Below are positions 1 to 10,806 of a stretch of 64,000 bases of DNA, piece by piece. Source of the stretch: Paragordius varius. Lineage: Eukaryota; Nematomorpha. The notes under the pieces were generated by a model. The model saw only the letters and a list, made by a program, of their open reading frames with translations. It was not told the DNA's origin and searched no databases. The translations under genes were made by a program, and so were the position numbers. Positions within the stretch are counted from its first letter, which is position 1. The number at the start of each line of letters is the position of its first letter. The DNA is taken from contig OZ176051.1 of NCBI GenBank assembly GCA_964247055.1, forward strand, positions 10,788,001 to 10,852,000, given 5' to 3'.

Positions 1-213
1 TGGAATTAGCCAATTGCTTAATCGACTCTTTCTATAAGATGGGTTCTGTATGTGTTATGCATTCATTTTTTAACATTATAATTTTTTTATCCAAAAATAT
101 AGGATTCTACATGGGTCTTTAACTTCATATGGTGGATTTCCATCTGCTATTTCCTAAAGCGCCATTACCAATCAAAGAGGCGAAAAGCGATATCAACTAT
201 TAAAACTCTTTGA
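1..213 (+). CDS. C-terminal end of an unrecognised membrane protein gene (partial)
   Basis: Two exons can be read. Exon 1 (1-47, open at the window edge) ends GGTTCT before a GTATGT donor. A 55-nt intron (48-102) ends AATATAG. Exon 2 (103-213) continues in the same phase and stops with TGA at 211-213. The joined tail starts ELANCLIDSFYKMGS, then has one strongly hydrophobic segment (WVFNFIWWISICYFL), then a basic tail (KRHYQSKRRKA). This looks like the last transmembrane helix and a short cytosolic tail. The family is not recognised and the upstream part lies outside the window. Both splice sites are canonical and the frame is kept across them, which is why it is called coding. Confidence 0.55.
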
Positions 214-1959
214 AAAAATTTACCAACATAATATAAATTTAATTTGTGATTATATATATATATATATGAATAAATAAATTATTTATTTTATTTGTTCTAT
301 ATGTATTACTCCTATATTTTCAGTCCAAAATTAAGATAGATTATCCGTGTTTTTAGCATCCTGACCGAAATCTATACTTTAATTAATAGTCACCCTAACT
401 TGCTAAAGCATTATAAATTTAAATATGTTAATTAACCGTATAAATCAATAAATTATTTTTGCTATATAAAACAGCATGGAAAGGCTTAGTCTAATAAAAT
501 TATAAAATGAAAATATTTATTGGTGGTAATATATGTATAACTGTTTTCATTTTTTATACCCGTCGGATATCCTAAATTTATAAAAAAAATACTTTGGGAT
601 TTTTTTAGGCATAAAATTTAGTATCGTTGAACAAATATGTGGTAAATCTCCAAAAATAAGTATATTTTAGCTTTTTTTTATAAAAAAAACAGCAAAAAAG
701 TGTAAAAAATAAATATATCTTTAAAAATCAATGCAACAAAGCTTTTTCACAATGATATTTATATTTAAACAAACATCATTATTTAATATCAAAAAGGGTT
801 TGTTTTTATTTATATGATGATAACAAATATTTGAGTAAAATGTTAACTTATCCACTTTTAGAGGGTTGCCCCTAGAAAAAAATGTATTGAATATTTTGAG
901 TTATTATTTTATTTTGAAGATAGATTGGTGGTATTTAATAAAAGCATTATTATACGCCACATATTATTTGTTTTAAAAATATTTACAAACGAGAAAATAT
1001 TGGGAATGTCCAAATTTGGAAAAAGTCCCATATCTCGAAGAGGGGCTCGATAAGTAAAAATTCTTTACACAGATCTGATCACAATACCATGAGTAAACAG
1101 AGATATTAAAAATGTAAGATCCAGATAATTAACCCAAAATTATGTTGCAAGTGTCATCACGATTTATCTTTAACTAAGTATAAATAACAAAATATTGTTA
1201 AATTTTAAATATATAAGTACTTTGAAAGTTCCAAATTCTTTAATCTTCAATGGGGGTTTCTTAGAAAAAAATGTCAAGTTTTCGCGATTAAGTTTCTTAA
1301 TATATGGTGGTGGCATTATTTGCGCAAAAAAACGCTCTAAGATACAAAAACATTCTATCTTAAAAATACGAGAAGGCTTAACCCTTTTAACAATTCAGTA
1401 AACTTAAAGGTTCTTCTTTCGAATTTTAAGCAATATTTTTTTAAAAAAATTAAAACTTAAATTATATATTAAATCAATTTTTTAGGTGATAGAATTCAGG
1501 ATTCTCGAATTGTGAAAAGTGGTTCAATTATATTTAAAGTGTAACATATTGTTTCATCGTGATTCAAAAAAGTATGAAATACTATTTATAAAAATTTTTG
1601 TTAAAAATTAAATATTTGAACAATGAGAGCTTTTTTTAGATTGGTGGATTACTATTTATTTATAATTTAGTTATTATTTTGAAGAAGCATTTACCTTTTT
1701 AAAAAATTTTATTTAACAAAATGTTTCGCTATTTTCTGATATTGAGCACCTAAGTGTAAATAACTTCCTTATCACTCGTAAGGCCAAAACCAAAAGCTCA
1801 TGATAATCCCAATATTTTATTATCATAATATATATATTCCATCAGAGTACCCTTTTTCGAAAGCAGTAATGCGCATATGTCATGCTGACCAGTAACCGTT
1901 AAGTTTATCCATAAAATAAGTAATAACAGGTTAAAAAATTTTTGTTTTTGGGTTTATTA
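214..1959. other. intergenic AT-rich stretch, no gene seen
   Basis: No spliced or unspliced coding segment with recognisable content was found. There are short poly-A/T runs and a loosely repeated motif around 870-890 and 1250-1275 (a G/C-containing patch followed by TTAGAAAAAAATGT or a close variant), too weak to define an element. Confidence 0.5.
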
Positions 1960-3140
1960 CTTGGATACAACACATACATTGGTGTTTGGATTCATTGGAG
2001 TAGTTGAATAGACTTCGAGCCTGTTTAAAATTATATACCATAAAAAATATGAAAGAAATCGAAACCCTGGCAAAATTTTGCACCTATATAACATTAATAA
2101 ACCATATATAAAAATTTATTCGAAAATATTAGATAGATCTTTTTTTAATATAAAACCAAAGAATTAATCAACCTAACTGTGCATTGGCTAAAGAAAAATA
2201 ATACAAAATAACCTACTTTTCATATATCAATGTTAGATAAAATTTAAAGAAATTATTAATATATAAGTTATAATAAAGTAAAAACTATATTTTGCAAAAT
2301 TTGTGCAAAATAAAAATGGCATAGAAGTAGTTGACAAATTTTTTTAAAAACGAAATTTATTTAGGATAAAAGGATAAATTTAAATTGGCACTGTTCCCAG
2401 CAGTGTTTACAAATATTATTTTATATTTAGTCTGGGGTACTTAGATAACCCAATTTAAATCGAAATGTTAATCTCATATAAGTATTAACTCTTGCCATGG
2501 TTTCAATTTAATGCATATTCAAATTTTTTATAATTGAATGACTGAAAATGAGTTTAACAAAATGTTAAATATGATTTAAGTCCATTAACACTTCGATTCA
2601 AATTGGGGTATCTAATTACCCCAGACTAAATTTTAATTAATATTTTTAAATAACTACTGAAGGAAACGGTCCCAATTTAAATTTATGCTTCTATCCTGAT
2701 AAAAATAATATAAATATACCAAAATTTGTTTTGAAAAAAATCCATCTCAAACTACGTCGACGCCATTTTTATTTTACAAAATTTTTGCAATCGTCTTCAT
2801 TTAATTTAAAGGGTATAATTAAAGCTAATTTTTTATATAAACTACATCTAACATTGATAGATATAGAAAAGGCGGTTTATTTTGTATTATTTTTTAATTT
2901 TACAATTTGACACATGTTACATTGACGAAATTTTTACCTTTCGGTTTTAGCTTAAAATAAGTAATATCAATATTTTTGAATAAATTTTTATATATTTTAA
3001 TTTATTAATGTTATAAGTGTAAAATTTTGCCATGGTTTCGATTCCTTTCATACTTTTTAAAGTATTTGATTTTAAACAGGCCTGGGGTATCCAACTACCC
3101 GAATTTGAATCGAAGAACTAAAATGAGTGTTTTGTATCGA
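1960..3140. repeat. inverted pair of MITE-like elements (family with TGGGGTA...TACCCC ends)
   Basis: Two related units of about 500 bp lie head to head around a centre near 2530. The left unit (about 1960-2475) ends with CTGGGGTACTTAGATAACCC and then AATTTAAATCG. The right unit (about 2585-3140) starts with its reverse complement, CGATTCAAATTGGGGTATCT followed by AATTACCCCAG. The outer ends also match in inverted orientation (GCCTGTTTAAAAT on the left, its complement near 3078-3090 on the right). Single related copies occur at 26922-27282 and 41875-42405. Each end carries a small internal palindrome of TGGGGTA against TACCCC. No coding capacity was seen. Confidence 0.7.
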
Positions 3141-3397
3141 AGTGTTAATCATTTATTAACATAATTTATATACTAATATTTGTTTATCGCATGATTTGTA
3201 CAAATATATAATTATATCCATAAAGTGTAAAAGCGTGCAGTTTTGTACATTGTGGACAATGGCGGTAGGACACTGACAAGTTTTTTGTAAGTAATTTAAA
3301 TTTTTTGAAAAGCTTGGGGTATTTTATTGTTGAATAAAAAAATTACAAAATTTTTTATGCATTAAATTCACCTGTTACGCACTGATGTAAGTTCCAA

Positions 3398-4067
3398 ATG
3401 TTTAACATGTTCTCGCATTTCGTTCGAAAATTTACAAACACTTCGGTCCTTAATTTTAAATTTTCACCTAATTTACTGTGAGCAAAATTTTTATTTTAGA
3501 GCAGAACCCATGAAAAAGAAAAAAAGAATTGATCCCGCTATTCTTAAGTTAAGAGAAGAAAGAAAGAAGAAAAGGCTAGAAAAAGCTGTTAGGCTGTTAG
3601 AAAAGCGTGGTAGAATATTAAAACCCTTGATCGAATGTGAACCTGAACCTAAGTTATTACGAGAACTTAAGTATGTTTTTTTAATTAATATCAGAATACG
3701 GCAGAGACCACCGTCGCCATTAAATTCTTCCGAAAAAATGGAGGAATATAGAATTATGAAAGAATGGCAAATTTACAAAACTAATCAAACAAAAGCTTTC
3801 ACTAAAGCTGTATCACGTTTTAAATTATCGCAAGAAAAGGCATTAGAAGAATTACGACTGACATCCCCACAACTTTATGAGAGTGCTCTTATGGTATGCA
3901 TTTTATTTTTGTCTTTCATATTCCATTTTAATTTAATTTGAACTTATTAGGTTAACGCAGAGATTTTACCCTTACAACTCCAAAGTCCTGTTCTAACGTC
4001 GCCTGATTCGTCTTATGAATCACCAGACGGAGATTTTATTGATGTTACAAAAAAATACATACGTTGA
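3398..4067 (+). CDS. MRPL40: mitochondrial large ribosomal subunit protein mL40
   Basis: Three exons are read: 3398-3477, 3500-3893 and 3951-4067 (stop TGA), about 166 residues. Exon 2 holds the family core AEPMKKKKRIDPAI, then basic helical sequence with the conserved ...ALEELRLTSPQLYESAL segment. Exon 3 supplies the conserved end PDGDFIDVTKKYIR. Exon 1 gives a short basic, hydroxylated N-terminus (MFNMFSHFVRKFTNTSVL) that fits a mitochondrial presequence. Intron 1 would be only 22 nt (GTGAGC...TTTTAG, 3478-3499) and joins to read LLAEPMKKKK, as in other mL40 proteins. Intron 2 (57 nt) is canonical. AATAAA follows at about 4085. The family is secure; the exon 1/intron 1 model is inferred, because the exon 2 frame is also open upstream but has no Met. 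Confidence 0.88.
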
Positions 4068-5398
4068 TATTAATTAATTAAGAAAATAAATTTTTGTAGT
4101 GATATTCAACGTGGGTTTCTAGAAAAAATTTGGAATAAATTAATATTAGTTTAAAATAACAAGAAAAATTAATCTTAAAATAAATATAATAATGATCAAA
4201 ATGTTTCACTCTTCATTTTGGGTTAATTTTCTACTACAAAATAATTCTAAGTGTTTACTCTAAAAAATCCATGATATGGGCTAAATCTAAAAATATGCAA
4301 ATTACGTTATAAAATATTTTTTAATGTAAATTGAAAAAATTTATAAAAACTTGCTTTTAGAATTTTTGATTAATAGCGTACTACACAATAATTATATCTG
4401 GTTAAAATTGAATAATTTTAATTTTTTTCCATTCCAGTTATATATATTAATAGCTGATTCTTTCGACTCGAACAACAAAATGTCCGTTATAAAAGAGTGG
4501 CGATTTTAAATTTATTTTTTTTAAAAAAATGAAACTTTTTTTAAACGCTCTATCTCCAAATATTTTTGGATAAATATAGGCGATAAAGCATTTAAAATTA
4601 AAGAATAGAATTAATTAATATAAATTTGGCACAAACAATTAGTCAATTAGCTATTAAGAAAGTTTGTTTTATGATATTTAAGCTATAATTTTAAGGTTAC
4701 AAAACTAAATAAGTCTGAAGCTTTACGTATATAAAAATAATGATTGATTGATAATTAATTTTCTACAACCGCTTTTTATTCTTATTACATTCCTATTGGA
4801 ACAAATAACACTAGTCGACAAATTTGGACATTTTTAAGCACCACCACTCAAACTTTTTAAATTATGTCTAATTTCAGTGTTTTAAAACCGAATTTTAAAA
4901 AATTTTGATCCCGCCAATCAGAATTTTGAAATTTTATAGGTTTTTCAATTTTTCAAAAACAAGAGAAAATTAAATATAACTTTATAATAAAATGTTATTA
5001 TATTATAAACTTAATATCATTTAAGAAAGCGTTTTAAACTCTATCTTTTGAATATAAATATGTCATTTAAATATCAGAGAGAAAAAAATAGTACGGACTT
5101 AAACGTCAAAATTTAGTCTTTTTTTTCAAGTGAATTTTTAACACATATAAAATTTTTTTAAAAAAATACTAAAAAAGGCATTATGGTTTAAACCTTCGGC
5201 TTTCAGATAGGCTATATTTTTTTTGTTAGATTTCGTTCTTTCGAGTACTTATTAGACTTTTTCTATTGAGATGGTTTTTATAAAAAATCCTTTAATTATA
5301 CCTAGTGGATATACCTTATTTTTTTTAAATTATTGGTTGTTTTGTATTTTGAATTTGAGATGGATGTTGTGTAGCCACTTTTAGTAGAATTTACTGTT
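4068..5398. other. intergenic AT-rich stretch, possible 5' exon at its right end
   Basis: Nothing recognisable was found in 4091-5260. A short ORF beginning ATG at 5270 (MVFIKNPLIIPSGYTLFFLN...) is hydrophobic and could be the first exon of the membrane protein that follows, spliced from about 5351 to the acceptor CTTTTAG before 5385. This is only a possibility. Confidence 0.3.
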
Positions 5399-6025
5399 AT
5401 GAGGTTGGACCATTTGTATTTACCTAATTTACAATTTAATTGTAGAAAATATCTAACTTTATTCTGTAAATTGGTTAATTTGACATGTCAATTTGCCACG
5501 ATTTTGCTTGCAAGTCTCTCTTATCGGACTTTACGATTACTTTTTGTTATCTTTGCCACATCTGGCATAATTATAGGATCGCTTGGGGGATATGCAAAGC
5601 TTGTGCAGCCGCCCATATCTATCACACTAACAAGCCCTTTTAGATTTTTAATACTTTGGCTCTTAGCTTGTTTAGTATCTTATTTAATGCCTAGAATTTG
5701 TTATCCATGCATGGAATATTACTTGTGACTTGCTTGTTTGAATATTTAAACATATGTGCACGAAGAATGATTGTTATTTTTGAATTAAATACAAATTTAA
5801 AAATTAAATTTTGGAAAAATCTTATTGGTGGCCTCAATTTTCTTTTTTGTTTTGGCCTTTCCATGCCATTAGGTATCAGAAAATGCAAAAATAATGGGGT
5901 GGTGCAAAACCTTGTTGAGCAGTGTAATTATCTATTCTTGCATAAAAAATTTTTTTGTAAACTATAATTATATTTTAATAATTGCAGGCAAATATGGCTT
6001 TGTTGCAATTCCAAATGAAAATTAA
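5399..6025 (+). CDS. unrecognised small multi-pass membrane protein
   Basis: Exons 5399-5674, 5695-5872 and 5988-6025 join in frame. The first junction removes a 20-nt intron (5675-5694, GTATCT...CCTAG); without it the frame stops at TGA 5726. The second intron (5873-5987, donor GTATCA, acceptor TTGCAG) gives the end PLGKYGFVAIPNEN and stop TAA. The protein has about four hydrophobic segments: around FATILLASLSY, LLFVIFATSGIIIGSLGG, FRFLILWLLACLNLL through ILLVTCLFEYL, and LIGGLNFLFCFGLSMPLG. A basic/Asn-rich stretch precedes the last helix. The start is uncertain; upstream exons may exist. The neighbour on the opposite strand converges, with 84 bp between stops. The family is not recognised, so no function is proposed. 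Confidence 0.55.
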
Positions 6026-6109
6026 AAACTATCTCGTTTTTAAGATAATGTTATAATATTTAAGTAATAAAAACAGAAAATATTTATATAAAGCAAAAAA
6101 ATTGTCTCT

Positions 6110-8325
6110 TTATTCAAGTTTTAAAAGATTTGGTACTGATGGTGACATTGGATAAAATTTATCATGGCTGTAATCAGTTGCGTTTTCTTCCCATACATAT
6201 TTATATTCCTATGGATAATTTTGAAAACACATTAAAATTTCTCAAATTATTTAAAAAAAGGTATTTTACCACATACTTTTTTGTTTTAAAAATATTCTTT
6301 TTTTCCAAAAGCATAATTTTCTTACCAAATCATAAAAATGAAATTGATCATGATCATCGTACAATTCCATGTTTGGTAAGAAATCGTTAACCCCATCATT
6401 GATATAATAATTGTCAACTGCTGCAATATAAGTATCATTATTTTCGACGTTATCATAATAGTATGAATCCCCGTAATATAAATTTTCTGTACTGCGACCC
6501 AAGGGTGGTATTCTGTAATCATATGTCTAATGATATTGTATGGAAATTTTATTAAAATTACTAATTTTAGCTAGTCAGGTTTATGAGTAAGCATTAAAAA
6601 ATGTAATTAAAAAAGGTAAATATAAAAAACTCTTGACATGTCTAATGTTATGTTGTTTTTTTGCAAATAAACGAACTTTTTAGGCGAAATAAAATGAATT
6701 TTTTCGTAACCGCAAATCAAATTTAATTATAAATTAATAAGAAAATCTAAATTATATATGGATTATGCCAGAAAAATAATTTCATAAGTTTCTTTTGATT
6801 TATACACAAAGTGTCAAAATTTTTGCTATCGGCTTAATTGTATTAGGAAAGGATTTTCAAAATTTTTCGTTTTCAATCCAAAATTTTTGAGCCCCACATG
6901 GCTACTCGGCCTGAAAATTGGTTCGTGATTCATTTTGTTTGTTTATAAGAACTTTAGGGATTTTTCAATGGCCTTGGATAAGTGTACATCGAATTTTGTA
7001 AGTTTATTTATATTTGAATTTTTATAAATTCCAAAGGTATTTAAAAAAAGATTTTGCGCGATACAAAATGCAACTTCTTACGCAAAAAAGTTTTTGCGGA
7101 ACACAAATTTTGTTAGTAATTTTTTACTATGTTTTTAATTTAACATTGCGTAAAAGGAAAAAATTATTAAAATTATAAATATTATTCGGATTCTTTAATG
7201 ATGCTTTTGGTTTTATGCCAGTGATTTTTACTCTATTTTGGATATAATTGTTTGCAAATTACAGTATATATTTTTTTAGGCGAAAATTAATGATATTTTT
7301 TAAATATAAAATATAAAAAGCAAACTAATATTTTTATAAAATTTTATTTTTAGCTCGTAAAGTAATCCAAAATGGCGAAGTCAATTTTTTAAAATATGTG
7401 GTTAATAAGTATATTCAATATTGCAAAACATAGGAATGAAATCTTACGTAATCAAAATTATGGCTGTAATCTGTGTCGTCGTAATCATATTGATAGGATG
7501 GTACCTTAAATTGATGAATTATAATTATTAATAAATTTATAAACTAATCATATTATGGTTCAAAATTGAAAAAATTTACTGATTTATAGTTTTTTTATGT
7601 CAATAACCCGACTGCCGCAATTAACAAGATAAACATGTTTTAATTTTTAATAGTTATTTTTAAAACTTTATACAACTATTGGTTATATGACATCTTTACA
7701 CAACCTTTAAGCAGTGTTCATGCGTTTCCACATACTGTTGATTCCAATAATCGAACAAACTTTTGTAATAGTGATAAGTTATGGCATCAGGAAATTGAAT
7801 AATATACCTGTCTTTTCTTACATCATTAAAATTGCTTCTATCTTTAGATGATGAGGAGGAATCAGAATTTTTAGTATGTTTTTTTCGATGATGGTTTCGT
7901 TTTGATGGTGAATGAGGTCTGTTACGTTTGTGTGAAGAGTGCGCTTTTTTAGCCTTTTTATTGGTGCTAACTTTTGGTAATGCCCCTTTATTTTTTAGCT
8001 GCGTATTTATTTCGGAATCCTCTTTATCTAATTTTTTCCCCAAATTTTCAGTCGTATTTAATTCTTCCGCAGAATTTTCTTGTTGGATCTTATCGGCCAT
8101 AGGTAATGATGTATTGGAATTAGAGGGCAATTCGATTTCTTTATCCGAAGAAGTGGTATTTTTTAAGGAAATCTTGTCATTAGTTTTATCATTTAACATT
8201 TGTTTTTTTGCTTTGGATAATTCATCTTGCATGTTTAAGTGAGCGATATAATAATTGATATCTTTATTTGATTCTTTTCGGCCTAAGTTATCCGATGATA
8301 TCGTTACCAAAGCGTTTTGAGACAT
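6110..8325 (-). CDS. unrecognised protein with RS-like basic middle and Tyr/Asp-rich tail
   Basis: Four exons on the minus strand: 8325-7705, 7504-7448, 6526-6326 and 6208-6110 (stop TAA), all phase 0, giving about 325 residues. The first half is polar and probably disordered. Around residues 125-165 is a basic His/Lys/Arg/Ser region (HSSHKRNRPHSPSKRNHHRK, then SDSSSSSKDRS). A more ordered-looking segment follows (DRYIIQFPDAITYHYYKSLF). The tail is Tyr/Asp-rich with a repeated DYSH motif in exons 2 and 4 and a related TYDYR in exon 3. Donors are GTTGTG (exon 1, unusual), GTAAGA and GTAAGA. The RS-like region could suggest an RNA-processing protein, but this is only an impression. The exon 1/2 junction is the weakest point of the model. 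Confidence 0.6.
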
Positions 8326-8661
8326 TAGTTGTTTTTAGTTATGAAAAAAATAATTTTGTAACCTTAAGTATGTAAAGCCGAAAAATCAGGTACCTATAAA
8401 GAATAACCATATATCATTAATTTTAAAATTATCATAAGCATTAAATATAATAAATATTACAATGATTTATTTAACAATCATAAAAGGCACTAATAAGTGT
8501 AAGATTTGGAAATGAGATTTTAAATTTTTATAAATATAATAGATAATTTTGGAAAAGATTTATTGCGAACCCGCTTTTGGTTCGACGAGGGGTTAGACTT
8601 TATTCTATTTAACCCAATAAGCAAATGCGGTCATAAGTCTTTATCGATTTAAATAAAACAG

Positions 8662-9420
8662 TTAAAAAGGAAATGAATTTATTTTAGTGAAATATTGTTG
8701 ATCGGCCTCTAAACATATGGCCCATCTATCAGTTAATAGATAAACGCCAACCCACAAAATGATTCGGCCAGCATTATTAAACTTTAAAACAATATAAATG
8801 TTTTTGCGCGTGTACCCTATTGATGCAAATATGTAATAGTAAGATAGCTTTAGGCCAATACAATAGATGCAGAAGTATTTTCTATCTAAAAGATTTTTAA
8901 ATGTTTTTTGTTGTTTGGCTGTACGAGACGGGGCATCGTGATATGCCAATCCCTTTTCTATGCCTTCTGATCCATTTGGGTCGTTTTTTAATTAATGCCT
9001 GAATACATTGATCATTTGTTAGCGATAGCATTGTGTATTAACGTCACCGGGTTTCAAAAGTTAATAATATATACCGCTCTTGTCCCACCGGACAGAGAGC
9101 ATGGTCTTTTCCCAAAGCGATTTAGCCTTGGTGGCGATAGACCGTCTTGGCGCAATGAATGCCACGATTTTTCCATATGGTTTACAAAATAAACCCACTA
9201 ACCCGTCAATACTGATAAATTGATTTTGAAGTAGCAGAATTTCACATCTCTTTGCTATTTGGATTTGACGCTCATTCATATTCAGACCCATTTACCGGTT
9301 TAATGGTTGTTCCAATTGCTCTTGAAGGACTACTGAATGTTTTTATGTACATTAAATTTATCCCAATTGAAGTTGAGTTAGAGTTTAGTCATCCCAATAA
9401 CTTTTCCACTTTATTATCTT
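8662..9420 (-). mobile_element. degenerate mariner-family transposase remnant
   Basis: Fragments in different frames follow the order of a mariner transposase. At 9291-9061 the read NERQIQIAKRCEILL matches the segment before the first catalytic Asp, and KTMLSVRWDKSGIYY matches the conserved K-MLCIWWD-G-YYELL block. Reading on gives ELLKPGDVN, then stops. At 8949-8662, YHDAPSRTAKQ matches the HDNA-PHTA block and DRWAICLEADQQYF matches the conserved C-terminal RW-KC---GQYF motif. The usual catalytic context (TGDEKWI) has decayed to SIDGLVG, and several frameshifts and stops are present. Traces of the N-terminal domain extend to about 9420. Terminal repeats were not located. This is a fossil, not a host gene. 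Confidence 0.8.
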
Positions 9421-10806
9421 TAAGTTGTGTGGTAACGCTAACTCTTTCACATTGAAAATCACTTTTAAATTTTCATAACCAAGTTTTAGTGAATCATGTT
9501 CACCATGTTTCTAGCAATCTCAAAAGCATTTTTCGTTTGATAAAATAGCAAAAGCAATCAATGTTTCAAATGTTTAAGGTACAAAATTTGACATTACACA
9601 ATTATAAAAGTAACGCTACATTATGGCGGACTCAATTTGGGTGTGTTTTACGTTCAATTTAGATGAGCAAACCAGGTTTTCAATTAATAGTACGTGTACT
9701 TTTCACAGACATCTTCTCTAATTTAGAATGTTATGACTTATACTACTTTTATTTAAAATGTTATGACTCATACACATAACTGCAGCTGTAAATGTTACCG
9801 TGGCTGATGTTAAAAACAATCACCTAAATAAAATTTAATAAATAAATTGGCTCTTTACTATAAAATCAAATTAGACGTTTTTGTCTTTTAATATTTAATA
9901 TATCCAACTAGACATTTTCAGATATTTTCATGGGGTTGTTTTACTTGTAAATCTAAACCGTCATGATAGGCAAACTAAGCTTGGATTAGTGCTGGTTTAA
10001 ACATATTTTATGCAAATCCCGTTGCCACCTTCCCGCGGTGTTGGCTGGGGCATAAAAATGCGCTAACGGCAAAGGCCAGTTTCTAATGATCCGTAAAATC
10101 ATTAGTTGCACACAAGGGAATGTATTACGTAAAAAATTGCCCCATATTACCGAAGACTAAAGAAAAAGAATGCTGTGTTCATTAAAATTTTTCAAATTTC
10201 CAAAAAATACATGATTTGCCTTATAGTGTTTGCAAGTAACCTTTTATCTATTTTTTATAATGCGGACTTTTATAGCTTTCAGACACTACGGTATAATATA
10301 TATTATTTTAAAAATCATGCATATTCCCACTAACCGGACTCTAAAATTGTTAAATTAAAGTGGAATTAGACCAAATCTCATTTTATATTTATCTAAAGTT
10401 TAAAATGATTGTGAAATTGTGCAATGCTAATTTTAACGAAAATGTTTAATTTTTTGCTAAAATTAGGATTTTAGCCACTCAAAAAATAAATCCGATCTGG
10501 ACCATGCACTTAAGTCACCAGTCGAGCAAAACCACGATTAAAATCTGTGAGCAAATAAAAAAACAATTATATTTCCCATATTAATACGCTATTTTACAAT
10601 AACAATTGATAAATTTAAAATGTTACTATATGTTAAGGTATTTGATAAGACCGCTATTTTTAAAGCATTTTGAAGATATAAAGAATTTTATATTATTTAT
10701 TGGTTTATTTATCCTTATTTTATTTTCATTTACAGTAAATAAATTATACATGACTGGGTTTGTAGGAAAACGATTATTATAAATAATATTTTGTTGAAAA
10801 AAAAGA
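9421..10806. other. intergenic stretch, no gene seen
   Basis: This lies between the mariner remnant and the 3' end of ELL. A locally GC-richer patch at about 10015-10130 could be part of an unrecognised repeat. No coding segment is supported. Confidence 0.4.

Noticed and set aside
7928-8242. Plus-strand ORF of 104 codons
   Set aside because: It lies opposite exon 1 of the RS-like gene; the minus-strand reading has a typical low-complexity but spliced protein and continues through three more exons.
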